This document shows positions 36,385-46,075 of a stretch of DNA of 64,000 nt, one piece after another; the first letter of the stretch is position 1, and the number at the start of each line of letters is the position of its first letter. The stretch comes from Spirulina subsalsa PCC 9445 (GTDB lineage Bacteria > Cyanobacteriota > Cyanobacteriia > Cyanobacteriales > Spirulinaceae): positions 1,498,094 to 1,562,093 of the forward strand of contig NZ_JH980292.1 of assembly GCF_000314005.1 (NCBI RefSeq), given 5' to 3'. The position numbers were made by a program, and so were the translations under genes. The notes under the pieces were generated by a model, which was not told the DNA's origin, did not search any database, and worked only from the letters and a program-made list of their open reading frames with translations.

Positions 36385-38691
36385 ATGGTTATTAGTCCCT
36401 TACAAGTCCAAACGCACAACTTCGTTAATTTAACCGAAGAACCCATTCACTTGATTAGCCAAATCCAACCCCACGGATTAGTTTTTGTGCTGGGTGAACC
36501 GGATCTCAAAATTCTGCAAGTCAGCAGTAACACCCGAGCTATTTTAGGAGTTTCACCGGATCAAGTTCTGCATAAAAATCTGGAAGATGTCCTCGATTCG
36601 GTGCAAATAGAACCCTTAAAAATAGGATTGACTGAAGATAACTTTGATTGGGTGAATCCTAGCAAAGTTTGGGCAAGGACAAAGGGCGATGAATATATGG
36701 TTTTTGATGCGGTCTTTCACCGCAATCCTGAAGGCTATTTAATCCTTGAATTAGAACCCGCTATTTCTCAGGAAAACATTCCTTTTTTGAGTTTTTATCA
36801 CCTCGCCAAAACCTCCATTTATCAACTGGAGAAAACACGCACATTAGAGGAATTTTGTCAAGTCATTGTGCAGGAAGTGCGCAAAGTGACAGACTTTGAC
36901 CGGGTGATGTTATACAAGTTTGAGGAGGATGGTCATGGGGTGGTGATTGCAGAGGATAAGATTCCTGAGTTAGAGCCGTATTTAGGATTACATTATCCAG
37001 AGTCGGATATTCCCAAACAGGCGCGCAAGTTATTTGCTTCTAATGTGATTCGCCAGATCCCGGATGCTTGGACGACTCCCGTCTCTTTGGTGCCGACGAT
37101 TCATCCGGTAAGCGATCGCCCCATTGACCTCACCTATTCTATTTTACGCAGTCCCTCCACCTGTCACCTCGAATATTTGCACAATATGGGAGTTGGGGCA
37201 TCCCTCACCATTTCCCTCATTCAAGACGGGGAACTGTGGGGCCTAATTGCCTGTCATCACCGCACCCCTAAATTTATCTCCTACGAACTGCGCAAAGCCT
37301 GCGAATTCCTCGGTCAGGTGATTTTTGCCGAAATTTCCGCCCGAGAAGAAACCGCCGACCATGATTATCACCTCAAATTAGCCTCGATTCAAACCCGTCT
37401 CATTGACCACATGGGACAAGACGACAACTTTGTGGAAGGATTAGTCAAACATCAGCCCAATTTATTAGACCTCACCAACGCTCAAGGGGCCGCTATTTGT
37501 TTAGGCGGTCAGTATATCACCCTAGGTAATGTCCCTAAAGCCGAAGACCTCAACTTTTTAGTGCAATGGTTGAGTAAAAACATGGAAGATCGGGAAATCT
37601 TCTGCACCGACTCCTTAGCGCGCTGGTATTCCGACGCAGAAACCTTTAAAGACGTAGCCAGTGGTCTGTTAGCTATTCCCATTTCCAAACAGAATTATGT
37701 GTTGTGGTTCCGTCCTGAAGTCATTCAAACCGTCAACTGGGGGGGAGATCCCGGTAAGGCCTACGAAACCACCCAAGAAGCGGATACCGTCAAACTGTCC
37801 CCCCGCAAATCCTTTGAACTGTGGAAAGAAACCGTCCGTCTGAAATCCCTGCCGTGGCAAGGGGTAGAAGTGAAGGCCGCCCTAGGACTGCGCAAGGCCA
37901 TTGTGAACATTGTTCTGCGTCAGGCCGATGAGTTAGCCCAACTCGCCCAAGATTTAGAACGATCTAACGCCGAATTGCGGAAATTCGCCTATGTGGCCTC
38001 CCATGACCTACAAGAACCTTTGAACCAAGTGGCGAATTATGTCCAACTGTTAGCCTTGCGGTATAACCAGCAATTGGATGAAGATGCCCACGAATTCATT
38101 GATTTTGCCGTGGAAGGGGTGAGTTTAATGCAGACCCTGATTGATGATGTTTTGGCCTATTCCCGGGTGGATATGAAGGGCATTGAATTTGAACTCACCG
38201 AGGTTGAACTGGCTTTAAAACGGGCGCTGGGCAACCTACGGGGGCGCATTGCGGAGAATCAGGCGACTATTACCTATGATTCCTTACCCATGGTAACGGC
38301 CGATGGGACGCAATTAATGCAGTTGTTCCAGAATCTGATTGTCAACGCGATTAAATTCCGCAGCGAGGCCCCTCCGGTGATTCATATTGGGGCGCACCGA
38401 CTTGAGGAAGAATGGCTGTTTTCGGTTCAGGATAATGGGATGGGTTTAGATCCCCAATTTGCTGAACGGATTTTTGTCATTTTCCAACGTCTCCATACCC
38501 GGGATGAGTACCCCGGAACAGGCATGGGACTAGCGATCTGTAAGAAAATCATCGAATGTCACCGCGGCCGGATTTGGGTAGAGTCGGAACTGGGACAGGG
38601 CGCAACATTCTATTTTACGATTCCCATAGGAGGACGTGATCGTGAGCGACGACGCAAAGAGCGCAATCTGCAAAACAATATTTTTGGTTGA
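36385..38691 (+). CDS. Cph1-type phytochrome histidine kinase
   Basis: The 768-residue red/far-red photoreceptor kinase has PAS, GAF, PHY, HisKA and ATPase domains in the Cph1 order. The bilin attachment Cys260 (STCHLEYLHNMGVGASL) aligns with Cph1 Cys259, which fits covalent phycocyanobilin. The PASDIP-like motif is PESDIP (205-210). The PHY tongue shows WFRPE (441-445) and PRKSF (473-477). The phosphoacceptor is His540 in SHDLQEPL, and the ATPase G2 box is GTGMGLAICK. All key residues are present. The gene overlaps the following Rcp1-type regulator by 50 bp, so the two are cotranslated partners. Confidence 0.94.
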   Translation: MVISPLQVQTHNFVNLTEEPIHLISQIQPHGLVFVLGEPDLKILQVSSNTRAILGVSPDQVLHKNLEDVLDSVQIEPLKIGLTEDNFDWVNPSKVWARTKGDEYMVFDAVFHRNPEGYLILELEPAISQENIPFLSFYHLAKTSIYQLEKTRTLEEFCQVIVQEVRKVTDFDRVMLYKFEEDGHGVVIAEDKIPELEPYLGLHYPESDIPKQARKLFASNVIRQIPDAWTTPVSLVPTIHPVSDRPIDLTYSILRSPSTCHLEYLHNMGVGASLTISLIQDGELWGLIACHHRTPKFISYELRKACEFLGQVIFAEISAREETADHDYHLKLASIQTRLIDHMGQDDNFVEGLVKHQPNLLDLTNAQGAAICLGGQYITLGNVPKAEDLNFLVQWLSKNMEDREIFCTDSLARWYSDAETFKDVASGLLAIPISKQNYVLWFRPEVIQTVNWGGDPGKAYETTQEADTVKLSPRKSFELWKETVRLKSLPWQGVEVKAALGLRKAIVNIVLRQADELAQLAQDLERSNAELRKFAYVASHDLQEPLNQVANYVQLLALRYNQQLDEDAHEFIDFAVEGVSLMQTLIDDVLAYSRVDMKGIEFELTEVELALKRALGNLRGRIAENQATITYDSLPMVTADGTQLMQLFQNLIVNAIKFRSEAPPVIHIGAHRLEEEWLFSVQDNGMGLDPQFAERIFVIFQRLHTRDEYPGTGMGLAICKKIIECHRGRIWVESELGQGATFYFTIPIGGRDRERRRKERNLQNNIFG

Positions 38692-39094
38692 GGATAATCG
38701 GGCGGATATTCGTTTAATCCAAGAAGCGTTAAAACATAGCACAGTCCCCCATGAAGTGATTACGGTGCGTAATGGGATGGACGCAATGGCTTATTTACGT
38801 CATGAGGGGGAATATATAGATTCCCCCCGACCGGATTTAATTCTCTTGGATTTGAATTTACCGCGCAAGGATGGGCGAGAAGTATTGGCGGAAATTAAGT
38901 CGGATCCTAATTTGAAACGGATTCCGGTGGTGGTGTTAACGACTTCTCATAATGAAGATGACATTGCCCAGAGTTATGAGTTGCACGTGAATTGTTATAT
39001 TACCAAGTCTCGAAACCTGAACGAGTTGTTTGAAATTGTGAAGGGAATTGAGGATTTTTGGTTAAAAACTGTGACGCTACCTTCAGAAAGTTAA
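38642..39094 (+). CDS. rcp1: Rcp1-type response regulator
   Basis: The 150-residue single-domain CheY-like regulator has the acidic pair in FLVEDNRAD, phospho-acceptor Asp70 (LILLDLNLPRKDG), the switch Thr in VVLTTSHNE, and Lys in YITKSRN. It matches Rcp1, which takes phosphate from the Cph1 kinase. AGGAGG at 38628-38633 sits 8 nt before the GTG at 38642, which is preferred over the GTG at 38636. Start and kinase C-terminus overlap. Confidence 0.9.
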   Translation: MSDDAKSAICKTIFLVEDNRADIRLIQEALKHSTVPHEVITVRNGMDAMAYLRHEGEYIDSPRPDLILLDLNLPRKDGREVLAEIKSDPNLKRIPVVVLTTSHNEDDIAQSYELHVNCYITKSRNLNELFEIVKGIEDFWLKTVTLPSES

Positions 39095-39400
39095 GCTTAA
39101 ATACTCTTGACTTTGAAGCGGCTCTAGGGGTTATTTTGCGGGAACTCCTTCTAGGTTGCTTTCCCATCAACCCGGTGAATTCTCACGCTCACAATTTTAC
39201 CGAGAACCCCTTAGTTGAAAAGAGTCTGGGGGGATCTCAAAATGTGGAATTATCTCAAAAAGAATCCAAGATCGGACTATTTTTCAAGTTAATTTTATAA
39301 TAGGGATTGAGAACAACCTTGATCCTTGAGCAATCAATCTGGAGGTGCGGCCTGAGGTTTAGCCAACATCATTAAGGAGAAATTGCGCCCCCCGAAAACT
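39095..39400. other. Gap in the phytochrome locus, no confident gene
   Basis: The 306-bp gap holds an 80-codon open frame (39058-39300) without family character or ribosome-binding site. I see no hairpin or array. It probably carries the leader of the next gene. Confidence 0.5.
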
Positions 39401-40597
39401 ATGCCTGCAAGTTCCCTAAATATCTTACTGATTGAGGACAACTTGGCTGAAGCCAGATTGTTACGTGAGCTTCTCAATGACTCTCACTCGGTTTCCTGCC
39501 GTCTGGTTCATGTTAAGCGACTGAAGGAGGCTTTAATTAAGCTGGGTGAGGTGGCCTTTGATGTGATTTTACTGGATTTAACGCTGCCAGATAGTCAGGG
39601 TTTGGCGGCTATGTCTCCCTTGGCGGTGTGTGCGCCTCATGTGCCGATTGTGGTGTTGACGAATACGAATGATCAAGATTTGGCGCGGGAGGCCATGCGT
39701 CGGGGGGCGCAGGATTATTTAGTGAAGCGTCAGGTGAATAATACCGAGACATTAATCCGGGCGTTAATTTATGCGGTGGAACGGAAACGGGCGCTGGAGT
39801 CTTTGCGGGAGAGTCACGAGGCACTAGAAAGCCAGATTGAGGAGAAGGTGGCGCTGTTGTTGGCGGCGCAACAACAGAATCAACTCAAGTCGGAGTTTGT
39901 GTCGATGTTGTCCCATGATTTCCGCAATCCGTTGAATACTATTTTATTGTCGGCGGGGTTGTTGCAGGATAATCAGGATCGGTTGACGGAGGATAAAAAA
40001 ATCCGCTTGTTCCAACAGATTCGTCTGGCGAGTAAGAGTATGGCGCAGTTGTTGGATGAGGTGCTGTTGATTGGCAAGGCGGAGATGGAGCAGTTGCCTT
40101 GTGAGTTGTTGCCGTTGTCGTTACAGGAGTTCTGCTGGGGTTTGGTGGAGGAGTTGGAGGGGAGTGTTGGCATGAAGCGGGTGCGGTTTTCTTGGCAGGG
40201 AGAGCATCCTCAAGGCCTGTGGGATCGGCGGTTATTGCGGCATATTTTAGAGAATTTGCTCTCGAATGGGATTAAGTATTCTCCCGAAGAGGCAATGGTG
40301 GAGTTTGAGGTGCAGGTGGGGGAGGAGTCGGTTTTGTTTGAAGTGCGCGATCGCGGGATTGGTATTCCTTGGGAGGATCAGATCAAGCTATTCCAACCGT
40401 TCTATCGGGGGCGCAATGTGGGGCATATTACGGGGACGGGTTTGGGGTTGGCGATCGCCAAACATTGCGCGGAAGCCCACGGGGGGACGATTCGGGTGGA
40501 AAGTCAGGTGGGGGTAGGGACGACGTTTTGGGTGGAATTACCCCTGGTCTTGAATCACTTGCACGGTAATCCGACCGCGAGGGAGTTGCAAGGTTAG
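39401..40597 (+). CDS. Response regulator-histidine kinase hybrid (REC first)
   Basis: The 398-residue soluble protein has an N-terminal receiver domain (acidic IEDN, phospho-Asp59 in LLDLTLPDSQG). A coiled-coil linker (about 120-165) leads to HisKA with His172 in SHDFRNPL and an ATPase domain (DRGIGIP, GTGLGLAIAK). A REC-first kinase can receive phosphate and change kinase activity, so it may extend the phytochrome relay beside it. The ATG at 39401 is chosen; a TTG at 39383 closer to AAGGAG is possible. Its 3' end overlaps the convergent xseA gene by 60 bp. Confidence 0.88.
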   Translation: MPASSLNILLIEDNLAEARLLRELLNDSHSVSCRLVHVKRLKEALIKLGEVAFDVILLDLTLPDSQGLAAMSPLAVCAPHVPIVVLTNTNDQDLAREAMRRGAQDYLVKRQVNNTETLIRALIYAVERKRALESLRESHEALESQIEEKVALLLAAQQQNQLKSEFVSMLSHDFRNPLNTILLSAGLLQDNQDRLTEDKKIRLFQQIRLASKSMAQLLDEVLLIGKAEMEQLPCELLPLSLQEFCWGLVEELEGSVGMKRVRFSWQGEHPQGLWDRRLLRHILENLLSNGIKYSPEEAMVEFEVQVGEESVLFEVRDRGIGIPWEDQIKLFQPFYRGRNVGHITGTGLGLAIAKHCAEAHGGTIRVESQVGVGTTFWVELPLVLNHLHGNPTARELQG

Positions 40598-41680
40598 AAT
40601 TTGCCCGGAACTCACGTCCTCTGGGGAACGCACCAGCGCGCCATTCTCTTGGCGGGCGAGGGCATAACCCCGTTCTAGGACGGCTTGGGGATTGAGGGCG
40701 GCAAGTTTTTCTTGGCAGAGGTGGAGACGGGTCTGGGCTTGTTGGAGGGGGCGACTGTGGGCGGGGAGTTCCATAAGTCGCTGTTTTAGGCTTTGGAGGT
40801 GTTGGCTTTCTTGTTCAAAACGGCGGACTAGGGCGCGGGTGAGGGCCTGTTGTCGTTGTTGGTGGGCTTGGTAGAGTTGGGCGATGGGAGGGATGGCAAA
40901 CTCGGCGGCGGCGGTGGGGGTGTGGGCGGCGAGGTCGGCGACGAGATCGGCGAGGCATTCATCCCGTTGGTGTCCAATGCCTGTAATGACGGGGCGCTCA
41001 CAGAGTGCGATCGCCCGCACCACTCGTTCATCATTAAAACAGTCCAAATCTTCCACCGCACCACCCCCCCGCGCCAGAATGATTAACTCGGCGCGATTAT
41101 CCCGTTCGACTCGGGCGAGGGCTTTAGCAATGGAGGCGGGGGCGAGATCCCCTTGTACAATGGCGGGGGAGAATAACACCCTCACCCCCGGATTCCGTTG
41201 TTCTAGGGTGCGTTGAATATCCCCCCAAGCGGCGGCGGTGGGGGAGGTGACGACGGCGATTTGTTTAGGGTAGGGGGGGAGGGGGCGCTTGCGGGCAGGG
41301 TCAAAGAAGCCTTCGGCGGCTAAACGGGCTTTGAGTTGATTGGCGCGCAGGGCTTGTAATCCTTCCCCCATCGGTAGGATTTGCAGGGTTCTGAGTTGAT
41401 ATTCTCCCCGCTTGGTGAAGAGTTGGACGCTACCGAGGACACAGACTTGTTGGCCGACTTTGGGGATTTGGATCAGGCGATCGCGCAAACTCCCCCAAAC
41501 CACGCACTTCATGGCGGCCATCCCCTCGGAATCACTCAGGGTAAAAAACAGACCACTGACATGATTATGCAGGCTGGTCACATCCCCCATGACCCAAAGT
41601 TGTTGGAGTTGGGGGTCTTCTTCGAGTAAGTCTTTTAGGTATTGAGTGAGTCCGGCAACAGAGAGGGCAGTTTCGGGCAT
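40538..41680 (-). CDS. xseA: Exodeoxyribonuclease VII large subunit
   Basis: The nuclease subunit degrades single-stranded DNA with XseB in repair. The 380-residue protein has the N-terminal OB-fold (LSVAGLTQYLKDLLEEDP, VMGDVTSLHNHVSGLFFTLSD) and the catalytic domain with VVTSPTAAAWGDI, LILARGGGAVEDL, and GIGHQRDECLADLVAD. A coiled coil follows near the C-terminus. It is shorter than the E. coli protein (456 aa), as usual in cyanobacteria. xseB is not adjacent. Its 3' end overlaps the kinase gene on the other strand. Confidence 0.95.
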   Translation of the reverse strand: MPETALSVAGLTQYLKDLLEEDPQLQQLWVMGDVTSLHNHVSGLFFTLSDSEGMAAMKCVVWGSLRDRLIQIPKVGQQVCVLGSVQLFTKRGEYQLRTLQILPMGEGLQALRANQLKARLAAEGFFDPARKRPLPPYPKQIAVVTSPTAAAWGDIQRTLEQRNPGVRVLFSPAIVQGDLAPASIAKALARVERDNRAELIILARGGGAVEDLDCFNDERVVRAIALCERPVITGIGHQRDECLADLVADLAAHTPTAAAEFAIPPIAQLYQAHQQRQQALTRALVRRFEQESQHLQSLKQRLMELPAHSRPLQQAQTRLHLCQEKLAALNPQAVLERGYALARQENGALVRSPEDVSSGQILTLQLPRGRITVQVIQDQG

Positions 41681-41785
41681 GGGTAGGCTGTAGTTTAATA
41701 GGGAACAGGGAACGGGGAAGGGGGAACAGGGGGGAGGGGGAGCAGGGGGGCAGGGGAGCAGGGGAGCAGGGGAGAATTGATAATT

Positions 41786-41948
41786 AGGGTCTGCTGAATA
41801 ACACGCCTATGCTAGGCTCAACAAGGGAACAGGGAACTCTTAACAGGGAACAGATCATCTAAAACTGGCACGATTGCCTATTCCCGACTCCCGACTCCCG
41901 ACTCCCGACTCCCGATTCCCCAACTCTCGGACTTATTCAGCAAGCCCT
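41786..41948. mobile_element. MITE-like element, 163 bp
   Basis: AGGGTCTGCTGAATAA at the left and TTATTCAGCAAGCCCT at the right are near-perfect inverted termini, flanked by T and A. Inside are GACTCCC heptamers (41884-41918). A second right terminus ends at 42034 after 86 bp, so another partial copy follows. The whole gap 41681-42036 is repeat DNA without a gene. Confidence 0.75.
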
Positions 41949-42036
41949 AATTATTCCCTATTCCCTATTCCCTATTCCCTATCACCGACTCCCGACTCCC
42001 GACTCCCAATTCCCTTATTTATTCAGCAAGCCCTAC

Positions 42037-42717
42037 CTAAAACGCCAAGGTTTCAATACTTTGCTCAAACACAGGCAACTGCTGAGGGAAACTGACCACA
42101 CTAGACGAGAACACCACAATATAAACCCGATCTCGTCCCGGAATTAGATACAACAACTGCTGTAATTCTTGCTTTTCATTGTCTTGGGTCGTGATACTCG
42201 CTTGAGTGACAATACGACCCGATGAGATATTATTCACCCGGACAATTTCTCGTTGCAAGACCTCAAAGCGCTGACTCAACAATTCCGCCGTTGCATCCAA
42301 ATAAGTTGAAATCTCTGTATTGGGGGGAATGGGAGCAGAAGTGATATTAACACTGGCTAAAGTCCCTTGAGAATCCACCTGAGAATGAAACGCCACCAGA
42401 GCAAAGGGGATGGGACTTTGGCGAATAATATTCACCCGTTGGGCGGAGTCGGGAATCACTTCCCCCAGTTGCTCTTCAATCCGTTCTAAATCCGTACTGG
42501 GATTTCCGCCATAATAACTATTCGGGAGGGCTAACGCTACCCCATTCCCCTGAATCACCTGCCACCCAGAGGGAATCGCAGACTGGGCAATCAGATTTAG
42601 GGTATTTTCCACCCTAGCATCATGGGGGGTTATCCGTTGGGCGATCGCAGGACTACCAACCCCCATCACCACACCACAACAAAGAACCGTCCCAATCGTT
42701 TGCCAAGAAAAAGTCAT
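42037..42717 (-). CDS. Exported protein, DcrB/PsbP-like fold possible
   Basis: The 226-residue protein has a signal peptide (cleavage near PAIAQ). Its body contains GWQVIQGNGVALALPNSYYGG and ends in YLIPGRDRVYIVVFSSSVVSF-type beta segments, which is the pattern of DcrB or PsbP-like proteins in cyanobacteria. The function is not known. The gene's stop lies 2 bp from the right terminus of a MITE-like repeat, so its downstream region has been invaded. Confidence 0.65.
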   Translation of the reverse strand: MTFSWQTIGTVLCCGVVMGVGSPAIAQRITPHDARVENTLNLIAQSAIPSGWQVIQGNGVALALPNSYYGGNPSTDLERIEEQLGEVIPDSAQRVNIIRQSPIPFALVAFHSQVDSQGTLASVNITSAPIPPNTEISTYLDATAELLSQRFEVLQREIVRVNNISSGRIVTQASITTQDNEKQELQQLLYLIPGRDRVYIVVFSSSVVSFPQQLPVFEQSIETLAF

Positions 42718-42968
42718 AAAACCTGTTCAACCATAATAACTGTACGCAACTAACCTAACACCCTGATTCCTGCCTACTTGATCGAGTGACTCATTCTCCG
42801 AATTCTAGGAGTCCGCAGGAATTGCCCCGAGTTGGAGGAATGAGGATGAAACCGTCCTATTGTATCGCACCTTTTGGAAGTCGCTCCCCTCTTAACCCAC
42901 CCATTGGTGTTATTCACTACGGCTTTTCAAAAAAATTGCCGGGAACTCCCCATTCCTTTGTGGGCTAC

Positions 42969-44810
42969 TCATATCTGTTCTGGCGCAAGTGGGAGCGAAA
43001 TCACAAACTCTGTCCCAGATCCTACCTCAGAAAAAACATCAATAGTCCCTTGATGTTGTTCAATAATTTGATAACAAACCGTTAACCCTAACCCTGTCCC
43101 TTTTCCCACTGGTTTGGTGGTAAAAAAAGGATCAAATAACTTGGCTTTTACCTCAGACTTAATCCCATTGCCATTATCTTTGATCTGAACAATAATTTTA
43201 GGCTTTGAATTATTTTGTTCACCTAATGATGTTGTAATCCAGATTTTTTTAACTAAACTATTTCCTTCATTTAAAGCATCTACCGCATTACTAACAATAT
43301 TCATAAAAACTTGATTAAGTTGGGCAGGATAACACAAAATATGGGGTAACTTTGCATAGTTTTTAATGATTTCAATTTTTTGATGTTGTAGTTTATTGTT
43401 TAACAACATTATCGTATTTTCTAGCCCGTCATGAATATCTACCTCTTTCATCGCCGCCTCATCTAAACGGGAGAAATTGCGCAAAGAGAGAATAATATTC
43501 TTAATGCGACTACTCCCCATTTTCATGGATTGAATAATTTGGGGCAAATCTTGTTGAATAAAATATAAGTCACTTTCTTCTAATAATTCCTCTAATTCAG
43601 AATCCACCTCAGAATACTTGTGTTGATAATAGCTAATCACATCAAATAAGCTCTGACTGTACTGTTCCAAGTGTAGTAAATTCCCGTGAATAAAATTAAT
43701 GGGATTATTAATCTCATGGGCAACTCCCGCCACCATTTGCCCCAAACTAGACATTTTTTCTGACTGAATTAACTGGGCTTGGGTAGATTTCAAATTCTGG
43801 AGAGTTTTCTGTAATTCTTGAGTGCGTTCTTGAACTCGTTCCTCTAAGGTTTCTTGGGCTTCTTGCAACTGTTGCGTATAGTCCCCCATCCACTGAATTA
43901 ACTGATTGAGTGCAGTCGCCAACATTTCCACCTCATCCTGACTGCGAACATTACTCCGCAGGTGAAAATTGCCCTCTTTAACCACTCGTTGGGCGAGATG
44001 AGTCACCTTTTCTACAGGTTCGGCAATAGTTCGACTGGTTCGCCAAGCCAACCAAGCGGCTAAACTGGTAAACAGGAACAGACTGGCAACAATGACACGC
44101 AAGCGCAATTGATTAGCGGCCAAAAGTTGTAAATTCGCTTCTGTGGCTTGAAGACTGGCTCTTTGAGCAATGCGCGTCAGATGTTCTGAGTGGCGTTCTA
44201 ACTGGACGCGCAAATGCTTAAAATCGGCTTGGGTGACGCGGTTTAACACTAGGCGCTGGGCGGCGGGAAGCTCTTCCTCAGATAAACGAAGGGGGTCAAA
44301 ATTGCCCCATAACTCCGTCATCAAATGATCATACCCCTCAATCGTGTGTTCATAGCTTTGCAAAACCCCTTGAAAACTCTGGGAGTCAACCACAATATCG
44401 GTTTCATCGCTGGTAATAAAGCCTTCTAACTCCCGAATTAGGATTTGAGATTCTTCGACATGGCTTTTAAACTGATTCACTTCATACTCAAACCAAAGAG
44501 AATCCCCTAACACCGTCATTAATTGTTGAGGATGGAGACGAACCTGAAAAACGGCACTTTCGAGTTCTTGAATTAAGATATGTTGACGATGGGCTAGGAT
44601 TAAGCGTTCTTGGGCTTTTTTTTGATAGTAGTCGCCAAATACTAACCCGGCTCCAATGCCACAAACAGCAATCACAATCACCACAGCGTAGCCATAGCCA
44701 ATTTTTTTGGCTATACCAAAACGGCGATTGATACTCTTAGTTTTGAGCATCCAGCGAGGAAAGCTTAGGGTAGACTTGATTCTACCGTCTGGAACATTAA
44801 AAACAGCCAT
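42969..44810 (-). CDS. Membrane sensor histidine kinase linked to a PhnD-like protein
   Basis: The 613-residue kinase has a first membrane helix near residues 38-58 and a periplasmic helical sensor (about 60-230). A second helix near 235-255 leads to HAMP (residues 255-310), a coiled coil, HisKA with AHEINNPINF, and an ATPase domain (DNGNGI, GTGLGLTVCYQI). The phosphoacceptor His is in GVAHEINNP. It follows the PhnD-like lipoprotein gene with 2 bp between, so the binding protein may deliver the signal. No response regulator is next to it. Confidence 0.92.
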   Translation of the reverse strand: MAVFNVPDGRIKSTLSFPRWMLKTKSINRRFGIAKKIGYGYAVVIVIAVCGIGAGLVFGDYYQKKAQERLILAHRQHILIQELESAVFQVRLHPQQLMTVLGDSLWFEYEVNQFKSHVEESQILIRELEGFITSDETDIVVDSQSFQGVLQSYEHTIEGYDHLMTELWGNFDPLRLSEEELPAAQRLVLNRVTQADFKHLRVQLERHSEHLTRIAQRASLQATEANLQLLAANQLRLRVIVASLFLFTSLAAWLAWRTSRTIAEPVEKVTHLAQRVVKEGNFHLRSNVRSQDEVEMLATALNQLIQWMGDYTQQLQEAQETLEERVQERTQELQKTLQNLKSTQAQLIQSEKMSSLGQMVAGVAHEINNPINFIHGNLLHLEQYSQSLFDVISYYQHKYSEVDSELEELLEESDLYFIQQDLPQIIQSMKMGSSRIKNIILSLRNFSRLDEAAMKEVDIHDGLENTIMLLNNKLQHQKIEIIKNYAKLPHILCYPAQLNQVFMNIVSNAVDALNEGNSLVKKIWITTSLGEQNNSKPKIIVQIKDNGNGIKSEVKAKLFDPFFTTKPVGKGTGLGLTVCYQIIEQHQGTIDVFSEVGSGTEFVISLPLAPEQI

Positions 44811-44812
44811 GA

Positions 44813-45682
44813 TTATAAGAACTCTCCTTGACCAATAGCTTGGTAGACTTCCCGCACCATGTTGTAATCTTCATCTTTGGCTTCGACAAACTCTGCCCCT
44901 ACATACTTGTCATCGTCGGCTTCTGCTAAACTAGCGAGAAGGGAGTCTTGATGGGCGAGAATTTGCGATCGCAACTCCTGCACTTCCGCCTCAGAAAACC
45001 GACTACTCAGCATAAACAAATCATTGGGCAACAGCGCCCCCCGCACCAAAACCCGAAAGTCCTCCTCAGACCATCCCCGTTGTTGCAAATGATTTTGGTA
45101 GCGCAAAAACGTTCCCCCCCAAGCATCCACCCGTCCCTCCTTCAAGGCATCTAGTCCTTCCCCCCGCAACATTTCAATCTTGACATCGGTTTTAGGGTCT
45201 AACCCCCCATCAATCAATAATTTAGTCGGCCCCAGATGACCACTGGTAGACCCAATCGACCACATAGCGATGGTTTTATCCTTCAAGTCTTCCACCCGCT
45301 CTATTTCGCTCCCTGCCCGCACAGAGAGCAAAGAATAATAATTGGGGCGAGTCACCCCCACAAGGGGAATTGCATTCGTCCGGGCATGAATCGTCACATA
45401 TTCCGACGGCCCCGCTAAGACAAAATCCACCTGGTCATTTTGTAACGCAACAGCCGCCGCCATAAAATTAGGCACGGCATACCATTCAATAGGCAGGTTA
45501 AGAATACCCGCTAAGGCCGTTCGGAACTCCCCATAATACTGTTCTAGTTCCTCCACACTGCTTAAATCCGTCACCGTGAATCGGAGTTTCTCCCGACTCC
45601 CTAAAGCATTCGACAAAGGCTGACTAGCACTACATCCCGCCAGAAAAAGCAGTGCGTAACCCAAAAAATTGCGCCGTTTCAT
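44813..45682 (-). CDS. PhnD-like phosphate/phosphonate-binding lipoprotein
   Basis: The 289-residue protein has a twin-charged N-terminus MKRRNFLG and a lipobox LLFLAGCSAS (lipidated Cys17). It is a PhnD-type periplasmic binding protein with the typical VDFVLAGPSEYV, GSTSGHLGPTKLL and AWGGTFLRY segments. PhnD members bind phosphonates, phosphite or phosphate. No ABC permease or ATPase lies nearby; instead a histidine kinase gene follows after 2 bp. It is probably a sensory ligand-binding partner rather than a transporter component. Confidence 0.85.
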   Translation of the reverse strand: MKRRNFLGYALLFLAGCSASQPLSNALGSREKLRFTVTDLSSVEELEQYYGEFRTALAGILNLPIEWYAVPNFMAAAVALQNDQVDFVLAGPSEYVTIHARTNAIPLVGVTRPNYYSLLSVRAGSEIERVEDLKDKTIAMWSIGSTSGHLGPTKLLIDGGLDPKTDVKIEMLRGEGLDALKEGRVDAWGGTFLRYQNHLQQRGWSEEDFRVLVRGALLPNDLFMLSSRFSEAEVQELRSQILAHQDSLLASLAEADDDKYVGAEFVEAKDEDYNMVREVYQAIGQGEFL

Positions 45683-46075
45683 AAGGTTTGACCTCTAACT
45701 GCAAAATCTAGCTCGCTCCCCCCAATTCGCCTCTCACTTTGCGAACCTAAACCACAACGTTTTTCAGTCTGTTTTTCCTCTGCCACGCTACAAGAACCCG
45801 CCGCGTCTCAAAGAGAAGAGATGGTTCACTATTTTAGATGTCCTGTTCCCCGACTCCCCGTTCCCTTCAACCAGAGACTCCAACTCTCTAAATGTAGCAA
45901 ATATAACTAATCGGGAGATTATCTCCTTAATAAGACCGGGTTAAGACCAGCCAAATTCTAGACCCCCAAAACCTGAATTTTATATTTATTTTTGTAACGA
46001 TTGCGCTCAGAAAGGGGCAATCTTAACGCAAAGTGGGGAATAAATTATCTGTTCAATAAGGAGATTCATCGAACC
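45683..46075. other. Divergent promoter region between phnD-like gene and psaM
   Basis: This 393-bp region must hold promoters for the minus-strand lipoprotein/kinase pair and plus-strand psaM. It contains a TTAGATG stretch and short heptamer-like CCCCGACTCCCCGTTCCC tracts near 45850. No other gene is visible. Confidence 0.5.

Noticed and set aside
39058-39300. 80-codon ORF after the Rcp1-type gene
   Set aside because: No ribosome-binding site, overlaps the regulator end, and no recognisable domain.
42786-43085. 99-codon plus ORF
   Set aside because: Antisense to the C-terminus of the membrane histidine kinase; low complexity and no start signal.
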